This document shows, one piece after another, positions 57,683 to 64,000 of a DNA stretch of 64,000 nt (position 1 is the first letter of the stretch; each line of letters opens with the position of its first letter). The stretch comes from Apium graveolens. Taxonomy: Eukaryota; Streptophyta; Magnoliopsida; Apiales; Apiaceae. Under the pieces are notes generated by a model, which saw only the letters and a list, made by a program, of their open reading frames with translations, had not been told where the DNA came from and did no database searches. The translations under genes and the position numbers were made by a program. The DNA is taken from assembly GCF_009905375.1 (NCBI RefSeq), contig NC_133647.1, forward strand, positions 80,628,442 through 80,692,441, given 5' to 3'.

Positions 57683-60600
57683 GTGCTCAATCATCAACCT
57701 AGCACACTTCCGAGTGACACTGAAGTACCAGGCATGAAGGAAGCTAAAGAGCAAGTCAAGGCTATTACCTTAAGGTCTGGAAAAGTTGCTGATGCTGAAA
57801 AAGCAAAAGAAGGAGAAGCTGAAGTTGGAGATGAAGAAGCTAAGGAAAAGGAGAAAGCAGCGGAACCAAGGAAGACTACTGTTGAACACACTCTTCCTGA
57901 GGGTAATACAGGGGAGAAACAACTCTATCCTTCACCACCTTTCCCTAAGAGATTGCAACAACAAAAGCTGGATGAGCAGTTCGGTAAGTTTCTGGAGGTG
58001 TTCAAAAAACTTCACATCAATATACCTTTCGCTGAGGCTCTGGAGCAAATGCCTAGTTATGCGAGATTTATGAAGAGTATTCTTTCAAGGAAGGTGAAAC
58101 TGGATGACCTTGAGACTGTTGCTCTAACGGAAGAATGCAGTGCTGTGTTGCAGCAAAAGTTACCTCTAAAGCTTAAAGATCCAGGTAGCTTCACCATTCC
58201 TTGCACCATTGGCAAGTTGTCTTTTGACAAGTGCCTTTGTGATTTGGGAGCAAGCATCAATCTGATGCCGTTGTCGATCTTTAAAAAGTTGAATTTGCCT
58301 GATCCAAAGCCCACCTACATGTCTCTACAATTGGCTGATCGTTCTATTACTTACCCAAGAGGCATAGTGGAGGATGTGCTAGTAAAGGTGGATAAGCTCT
58401 TCTTTCCTGCAGACTTTGTTGTACTGGATTTCGAGGAAGATAAGAAGATTCCCATAATCTTAGGGAGACCTTTCTTGGCTACCGGCCGTACCTTGATAGA
58501 TGTGCAGAAAGAAGAACTTATTATGCGGGTGCAGGATCAGGATGTGACATTCAATGTATTCAAAGCAATGGAATTCCCTACAGAAGATGAGGAGTGCTTA
58601 AAAGTGGATTTCATTGATTCTGCGGTTACTTCAGAACTCGATCATATGCTAATGTCTGATGCATTAGAGAAGGCCTTAGTGGGGGATTTCGATAGTGATG
58701 ATGAGGATGGCAATGAGCAACTACAATATCTTAATGCTTCTCCCTGGAGGCGAAAGCTAGACATGCCGTTTGAATCTCTTGGTACTTCAGACCTCATAAA
58801 TGCTGAAGGAAAGCTCAAACCATCGATTGAAGAAGCACCTACCTTGGAGCTTAAGCCATTGCCTGAACACTTGAGGTATGCTTTTTTAGGCGATGCATCT
58901 ACTTTACCTGTTATTATTGCATCTGACCTTTCAGGTAGTGAGGAGGACAAGCTCTTAAGGATTTTGAGAGAATTCAAATCGGCTATCGGATGGACTATAG
59001 CAGACATCAAATGGATCAACCCTTCATATTGCATACATAAGATTCTGCTAGAAGAGGGTAGTAAGCCGACTGTTGAGCAACGGCGCAGACTTAATCCTAT
59101 CATGAAAAAAGTGGTGAAGAAAGAAATTCTGAAGTGACTGGATGCAGGAATCATTTATCCTATTTCTGACAGTTCTTGGGTGAGCCCCGTGCAATGTGTA
59201 CCTAAGAAATGAGGTATCACTGTGGTAGCAAATAAGAAGAACGAGCTCATCCCCACTCGAACAGTCACAGGATGGAGAGTATGCATGGATTACAGAAAGT
59301 TGAACAAGGCCACAAGAAATGATCACTTCCTGCTTCCGTTTATTGATCAGATGCTTCACAGGTTGGCCGGTCATGAGTATTATAGTCTTCTGGATGGATA
59401 TTCAGGGTATAATCAGATTTGTATTGTACTAGAGGATCAAGAAAAGACTACCTTCACTTGTCCATTTGGCACGTTTGCTTTTCGAAGAGTTTCGTTTGGA
59501 TTATGTGGTGCACCGACCACTTTTCAGAGATGTATGATGGAAATATTCTCTGACATGATTAGGAATAATGTCGAGGTGTTCATGGACGACTTCTCCATCT
59601 TTGGACATTCGTATGATGAATGTTTGAATAATCTTTGTGCAGTACTCAAAAGGTGTGTAGAAACTAATTTTGTGCTCAATTGGGAAAAATGTCATTTTAT
59701 AGTGCGTGAAGGCATTATTCTTGGGCATAAGGTCTCTAGAAAGGGTCTTGAGGTGGACAAAGTCAAGGTGGGAGTCATTGAAAATCTTCCACCACCTACA
59801 TCTGTGAAAGGAATCCGTAGTTTTCTTGGTCATGCGGGTTTTTATCGGCGTTTCATCAAGGACTTTTCGATGATATCTAAGCCGTTGTACAACTTGCTTG
59901 AGAAGGATGTGCCTTTCAAATTTAATGATGACTGTTTAACGACATTCGAGACTCTTAAGAAGAGTTTGATAACTGCACAAGTGATTACAGCACCTGATTG
60001 GACAGAGCCTTTTGAGATGATGTGTGATGCAAGTGATTATGCGGTGGGTGCAGTTCTTGGGCAGCGCAAGAATAATCTCTTTCATGTGGTCTACTATGCT
60101 AGCAAGACTTTAAACGGGGCCCAAATGAACTACACCACTACTGAGAAAGAGCTCTTGGCTATAGTTTTTGGTTTTGAAAAATTTTGATCGTATGTGCTTG
60201 GGACAAAGGTCACAGTATTCACTGATCATACGGCTATTCGTCATTTGGTTTCTAAGAAGGATTCGAAGCCGAGACTCATTCGTTGGGTGCTCTTACTACA
60301 GGAATTTGAGATAGAGATCAAGGATCGAAAAGGTACTGTGAATCAAGTAGCTGACCATCTCTCTAGATTGGAGAATCCCGAGTCTACTTCACATGATAAG
60401 ACATTGATCAACAAATCTTTTCCGGATGAGCAGTTGTTCGTAGTTCAGGAGGAAGAGCCATGGTTCGCAGATATTGTGAATTATCTTGTCAGCAATATAA
60501 TGCCTCCTAATTTGACCACAGCTCAAAAGAAGAAGTTTCTTCATGAGGTGAAGTGGCATATGTGGGATGAACCGTATTTGTTTAGACAGGGAGCTGACCA

Positions 60601-60901
60601 GATCATCAGGAGACGTATCTCGTTCTATGAGACGGAGGGGATATTACGAGACTGTCACTCCACAGTTTATAGTGGACACTATGGTGGTGAAAAGACGGCA
60701 GCTCGTATTCTGCAAGCAGGTTTTTTCTGGCCTACTTTGTTTAAGGATGCTCATCAGTTCATTTTAGGGTGTGATCGTTGCCAAAGAGTGGGAAATCTTA
60801 CGAGAAAGGATGAGATGTCGTTAAATGTGATGCTTGAAGTCGAGGTCTTTGATGTTTGGGGAATCGATTTTGATGGGGCCTTTTGTCTCGTTCTGCAATA
60901 A
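57683..60901 (+). pseudogene. Athila protease, reverse transcriptase, RNase H and integrase N-terminus
   Basis: Same frame as gag. The protease has CDLGASINLMPLSIF near 58240. RT is interrupted by TGA at 59135 and 59210; it shows MDYRKLNKATRNDHF, a palm motif FMDDFSIF near 59580 and FLGHAGFYRRFI. RNase H begins CDASDYAVGAVLG, with a TGA at 60185, and continues with [12 protein letters not shown]. The integrase zinc finger [11 protein letters not shown] ... CDRC is near 60655-60780. The first catalytic Asp follows in WGIDF. A single-base shift in the GGGG run near 60876 closes the frame at 60899. No second RNase H is present, as expected for Athila. Confidence 0.88.
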
Positions 60902-61745
60902 TCAGTACATCTTGCTGGCAGTCGATTATGTCTCAAAATGGGTAGAAGTCAAGGCTCTACCGATAAATGATGCAAAGGCAGTGTTGAATTTTCTTTATTA
61001 GCAGATTTTCACAAGGTTTGGAATGCCATGAGTAATCATAAGTGATGAAGGGTCGTATTTCTGCAACCGTAAGTTTACTTCTATGATGCAGCACTACAAT
61101 GTGAATCATCGAGTTGCTACTGCCTATCATCCGCAAACAAATGGTCAAGCGGAAGTGTCTAACAGAGAGATCAAGCGCATTTTAGAGAAGGTTGTTTATC
61201 CATCAAGGAAGGATTGGTCTTTAAAGCTCGATAAAGCTGTTTGGGCTTATAAAACAGCATACAAGACTCCACTTGGGATGTCCCCGTTTCAACTTATGTA
61301 TGGTAAGGGATGCCATTTACCTGCGGAGCTTGAGCATAAGGCCTATTAGGCGTTGAAGAAGTTCAACCTGGATCTAGATGCAGCTGGAAAGAAGCGAATG
61401 CTTCAGCTTAATGAACTTGATGAATTTCAACTCCAAGCATACGAGAACAACAAAATGTACAAGGAAAAGGTGAAAAGGTGGCACGACAGGAAGCTACATC
61501 TTAAGTTATTCGTGCCGGGGCAGCAAGTTCTTTTATTCAACTCTCGTCTCCGACTTTTTCCTGGGAAGTTGAAATCAAGGTGGCCGGGACCTTTTATTGT
61601 CAAAACTGTGTTTCCACATGGAGCGATGGAGATTTTTGAGAATGATCCGGACCAAGCATTCAAGGTTAATGGTCAGCGTTTGAAGCACTATTATGGGGAC
61701 ACGGCAAACCGGGAAGTGGTTAGCGCCGTTTTATTGTCAACTTGA
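60902..61745 (+). pseudogene. Athila integrase, core and C-terminus
   Basis: Continues in the next frame: [17 protein letters not shown], then ISDEGSYFC with the second Asp, and [15 protein letters not shown] with the catalytic Glu near 61155. Stops at about 60999, 61029 and 61347. The C-terminal part (WHDRKL, PGQQVLLFNSRLRLFPGKLK, WPGPF) is the GPY/F-type module of gypsy integrases. It ends at TGA 61743. Confidence 0.86.
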
Positions 61746-62207
61746 GTAAGGTACACAACGTCAAGCTAATGACGAAAAATAAGCGCTCCGTGGGAGACAA
61801 CCCATGATTTGTTGTTACAGGAACCCTTAGAAGTTAGTAACCTATCCAAAACCACAAAAAAATCAAAAAAAACTAGGCCAGAAAAAAAAAATCCAGAAGC
61901 CTCCTGAGCGCCCGCTCAGCTTGGCTGAGCGACCGCTCAGGGGCCGATTGGGAGAAATTTTTTTAAGTCCAATAAAATTCCAAAAAATGTGAAAAACAAA
62001 AAAAACAATTTACAGCCCCATTACCCATGAATTATTCTCCCATTACCCACGTTTTTAACCCTCAAAATGCACTCCCAATCAAATTTTACCCTAATCCCTA
62101 CCCTATATATACATACACCTATCCCATATATTCCCCATACACTTTCAAACCTTAAACTCTCTCCCAAACCCAAACACACAAATCTTAAACACTTTTACTC
62201 AGTTTCG
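61746..62207. other. Athila spacer between pol and downstream ORF
   Basis: No ORF. It contains two GC-rich units, CTGAGCGCCCGCTCAG at 61904-61919 and CTGAGCGACCGCTCAG at 61925-61940, like those in the LTR. A TATATATA-type sequence lies near 62104 and a CT-rich leader precedes the next ATG, so a separate promoter is possible. Confidence 0.6.
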
Positions 62208-63382
62208 ATGGCACCCAAGAGATCCAGGACTATCGGTAGCAGCAGTACTGTCTCTACCACTGATTCTTCGAGGTGTACTGCTGCGAGGCCTCGTTTGAAT
62301 GATAGGGCTGCTGAGGAGGAGTATACTAGGCTTCTGGGTAAGCCGATTTTGAAGGAGAGGGGTTCTTACCATCGGGAAGGGATGGTGAGTTGTTGCCTAT
62401 AATTGCTGAGAAGGGTTGGATTGCTTTCTGTAAGTCTCCTGAAGCAGTGCCGATGAGCGTGGTTCGTGAGTTCTATGCGAACATGAAGGCTGAGAAGAAT
62501 GGGTATTCTGTGGTCCGGGGGGTGACGGTTGATTATCACCCTGCGGCGATTCACCGTGTGATTGGGCAGCAACAGAGGAAGCCCACGGAGGAGAACTGGA
62601 ATGAGAAGACTGCTGAGGATTTTGACTTGGATTTGATTTGTGCCACTCTCTGTAGGCCGGACAGAGTTTGGACCTTCAAGACTGGGACTAACGAGTATCG
62701 TCACTTTCCGGCGATTGCGATGAACAGGTATGCCCGTGCATAAAATGCTTTTATTTGTGCTAATATTCTGCCTACTTCGCATGTATATAAGGTCACAGTT
62801 GAGAGAGCACAGTTGTTATGGGGAATTTTGAATGAGGAGTACTATGTGGACCTTGGTGAGTTCATCTACCAAGGAATTCTGAAGTTTCTGAGGGGAGCTA
62901 AGCACATGAACATCCCTTATGCATCCACGGTTACAAAGCTTTGACGAGCGGTGGGAGTTCAGTGGCCGTCTCATGAGCAATTGCAGTTGCCGGCTGCTCC
63001 TATTAATTCCGGGACTCTGCATGTGATACAGAAGTGGACCGGTGGTGAGCCTGAGGAGCATGGGCTGGGTTATCGTCTTCCAGGAGGGCGTCCAGCACGA
63101 GGTGCTACCATGACGAGGCCAAGGCAAGATGAGGCTGGTTCTTCTAGAGTTCAGGAGGGTGCTGGGATGGCTGATGCCCAGTATAGGAGGCTGTCGAGGA
63201 GGATGGACGCTATGTACGAGACACAGAGCAGGTTTTCTCAGGAGCTCACCCTTGCACTTGGGACTGCTTTTCGAGGCGTTGGAGCTGACATCCAGTGGCC
63301 AGTTTTTGGTGAGGACTCTGCATATCCGCCTCCTGATACACCACCCTCTGAGGGTGATGATGATGATGATCTCTCCGAGTAG
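62208..63382 (+). pseudogene. Athila downstream ORF (putative plant transposon protein)
   Basis: ATG 62208 opens MAPKRSRTIGSSSTVSTTDS. A shift near 62380 is followed by the frame with GWIAFCKSP, VREFYANMKAEKNGY and VRGVTVDYHPAAIHRVIG, then stops at 62741 and 62942. It runs to TAG 63380 through a tail with SRRMDAMYETQSRFSQE (likely helical) and an acidic end. The FYANM-type domain is the one known in Athila elements in the env-like position. Its function is unknown, and I see no signal peptide or membrane segment. About 390 aa if intact. Confidence 0.72.
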
Positions 63383-64000
63383 GTATACCCTGTGTTCCTT
63401 TCTACTACCTTTACTGGGGACAGTGAAGATTTTAAGTTTGGGGGTGGTAGTTAAGGAATATTTTGTGTGTGTGTCATATAGTTGCATATTCATGATAGTT
63501 TAGTTCATATAATTGCATAATTTTTGCCATATAGTTTTTTTATTATTTATAGCTTTATTTATCATGTCATGTAGCTCATGCATATACCATGATCCCTTTT
63601 GCGCTGATTTACCAATTGATTTGTGATGTTGATGTGAGTGTAGTGATAGCGTTAAAGTGATGTTGAGTCGTGTAGGTTGATATGCATGCTAGAAACACTT
63701 GTAATTTCACTAAGTCTTAGAGAATCCTTAAGGACTAGGTTGTTGTTATGGTTCGATGGTTTTCGAGGTTAATCTATTGATTATGCTTAAAATTTTATTA
63801 TAGGTTCTTAGTGATAAAAGGCATGAAAAGGAAAAAATGGAGTGAAAAATGGAATTCATTGCTATTTGTGGCTAGGCGTCAAATGGCTAGTAGCCGGCTC
63901 GTATGTTTATGCGAGTAGTCTAGGGTTGAGCAAGAGGGAGCGAAATGCACTTGCTCAGAAATTTAAAAAAAAAATTAAAAAAAAGGAAGAAAAAGAAAAA
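63383..64000 (+). other. Athila 3' region up to the window edge
   Basis: A G-rich purine tract (GTTTGGGGGTGGTAG, about 63436-63450) of the type repeated in Athila 3' regions, then AT-rich non-coding sequence. An A-rich stretch lies at the very end (63964-64000). The LTR start TGTCTTAAAATCAAG is not reached, so the 3' LTR lies beyond the window. Confidence 0.6.

Overview
The window reads as plant nuclear DNA, almost certainly from a eudicot. It is AT-rich and consists almost entirely of nested transposable elements. I see no host single-copy gene, no tRNA or rRNA gene, and nothing bacterial. The plant assignment rests on the lineages present: Ty3/gypsy Tat with a second (archaeal-type) RNase H, Athila with a downstream plant-transposon ORF, SIRE-like Ty1/copia primed by initiator tRNA-Met, chromovirus-type LTRs starting TGTAATA, a hAT transposase and a CACTA (En/Spm) element. 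The species cannot be determined from the sequence alone.

Layout. 1-1324: end of a minus-strand chromovirus-type LTR, inserted in a Tat element (Tat1). 1325-5511: Tat1 pol remnant, an LTR, primer-binding site and the start of gag. 5532-6405: AT-rich, nothing identified. 6406-8066: fragment of a second chromovirus-type LTR. 8067-13174: decayed SIRE-like copia element (copia1), fused to a second Tat copy (Tat2). 13175-33914: Tat2, split by a 13 kb complete copia element (copia2, 17120-30173) that landed in Tat2's antisense accessory ORF. 33915-35470: unclassified debris. 35471-41262: a hAT element split by a minus-strand chromovirus fragment carrying a 3.6 kb LTR. 39649-56356: a ~3.1 kb block (chromovirus LTR end + hAT fragment + Athila LTR + Athila leader) present three times in tandem. 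The middle copy is interrupted by a CACTA element at 45896-53221 with perfect termini and a perfect TGT target duplication. 56378-63382: Athila gag-pol and its downstream ORF; its 3' LTR lies beyond the window.

Relative ages can be read from the nesting: hAT first, then the chromovirus insertion, then Athila, then two rounds of tandem duplication, then CACTA. The only genes that look intact are the two CACTA genes: a nine-exon Transposase_24-type gene whose splice sites and phases all work on paper (about 708 aa), and an intronless TNP2-type transposase (743 aa) that appears to lack an internal ~250-300 aa block. All retroelement ORFs carry stops or frameshifts.

The most unusual signal is in copia2. 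An 11-bp word, TCGACGGATGA or a close variant, occurs about 40 times in either orientation: ten times in each LTR, seven times between pol and the downstream ORF, and in linker parts of gag, pol and the downstream ORF. It is read in different codon frames, so it is conserved as DNA or RNA rather than protein. The same element carries a 4.5 kb ORF after pol that I cannot assign to a family. A self-encoded protein with dispersed recognition sites, comparable to the VANC/VANDAL anti-silencing system, is one testable explanation.
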